Assembly: GCA_031273305.1 (NCBI GenBank)
Contig: JAISSC010000104.1
Location: 1 to 5,630 of the forward strand
Source: Flavobacteriaceae bacterium
GTDB taxonomy: Bacteria; Bacteroidota; Bacteroidia; Flavobacteriales; Weeksellaceae
Length of the DNA: 5,630 bases
Reading direction: 5' to 3'
Of this stretch, positions 5,346-5,630 are shown piece by piece (the first letter of the stretch is position 1; the number at the start of each line of letters is the position of its first letter). Below the pieces are notes generated by a model. It saw only the letters and a program-made list of their open reading frames with translations. It did no database searches and was not told where the DNA came from. The translations under genes and the position numbers were made by a program.

Positions 5346-5380
5346 CAACTCCGAAACAGGACAACAAGGATTAGGAGTTG
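5346..5380 (+). other. Hairpin at the 5' end of the pre-rRNA
   Basis: CAACTCC (5346-5352) and GGAGTTG (5374-5380) form a perfect 7-bp stem around a 21-nt loop. It begins within a nucleotide or two of the predicted transcription start, so the nascent rRNA would carry a 5'-terminal stem-loop. There is no U-tract after it; the following bases are purine-rich, so it is not a terminator. Confidence 0.55.
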
Positions 5381-5398
5381 AGAGAGAAAAAAAACTAA

Positions 5399-5409
5399 GT
5401 TCGTTGACA
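5399..5409 (+). promoter_or_regulatory. boxA-like antitermination motif
   Basis: GTTCGTTGACA resembles the rRNA leader boxA (TGCTCTTTAACA in E. coli, TTCTTTGA-type in many bacteria), differing in one central T to G. BoxA RNA is bound by NusB-NusE to make rRNA transcription resistant to termination. Position in the leader, about 55 nt into the transcript, is as expected. Confidence 0.5.
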
Positions 5410-5527
5410 TTAAAAAAAGTAAAAAGCAGAGCAACCTGGAATGCTTAAAGTATCGTTAATTTCGAGAGATAAAAAAGATGAAGTCGGGGGAGGGACTAAA
5501 GAAGTTGGAAAAATAAACAAAAAAAAT

Positions 5528-5630
<103 letters not shown>

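Larger units (their letters stand above)
5345..5527 (+). other. rRNA operon leader (pre-16S 5' spacer)
   Basis: About 183 nt from the predicted transcription start to the mature 16S 5' end. It is A/G-rich, contains no gene, and holds a hairpin at its 5' end (5346-5380) and a boxA-like antitermination motif (5399-5409). A weak 5-bp stem joins AAGCA (5424-5428) to TGCTT (5442-5446). The stem that would be cut to release 16S needs the far side of the gene, which is outside the window. Confidence 0.65.

Overview
The window reads as chromosomal DNA of a Bacteroidota member, most likely order Flavobacteriales (Weeksellaceae-like; genus not resolved). The reasons are the 5' end of the 16S rRNA gene at the right edge (GATGAACGCTAGCGGGAGGCC, a flavobacterial-type start), the AT-rich genes, several copies of the Bacteroidota-type promoter -7 element TAnnTTTG, and a gene set typical of that group, including a mevalonate-pathway kinase beside a UbiA-family prenyltransferase.

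Layout, left to right. 1-502 (minus) is the N-terminal two thirds of shikimate dehydrogenase (aroE), cut by the window edge. It is divergent from mltG (620-1639, plus), the endolytic murein transglycosylase, and each gene has its own TAnnTTTG element in the 100-bp gap. 1640-2037 is a gene-free stretch between convergent genes, filled with repeats: a 98-bp GC-richer element, a GTAGAGACGTCCC-type palindrome, a GCCTGAAAGGC-bounded unit with an internal hairpin, and two short tandem repeats. Then come three minus-strand genes in transcription order: mevalonate kinase (4925-3999), a UbiA-family prenyltransferase (3948-3052) and an S4-domain rRNA pseudouridine synthase with a long basic tail (2955-2038). 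4926-5331 holds the kinase promoter, a second copy of the 98-bp element and a small dyad. From about 5310 to the right edge is the start of a ribosomal RNA operon: a near-consensus promoter, a leader with a hairpin and a boxA-like motif, and the first ~100 nt of 16S rRNA.

How the genes fit together: mevalonate kinase makes 5-phosphomevalonate for isoprenoid synthesis, and the UbiA-family protein, encoded 50 bp downstream, probably uses a polyprenyl diphosphate made from that pathway. AroE (aromatic precursors), MltG (peptidoglycan chain release) and the pseudouridine synthase (ribosome maturation) are housekeeping functions. I see no defence system, transposase, CRISPR array or other novel multi-gene system. 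The most interesting signals are the paired composite repeats flanking the three-gene block and next to the rRNA operon, and the altered Asp-rich motifs of the UbiA-family protein.
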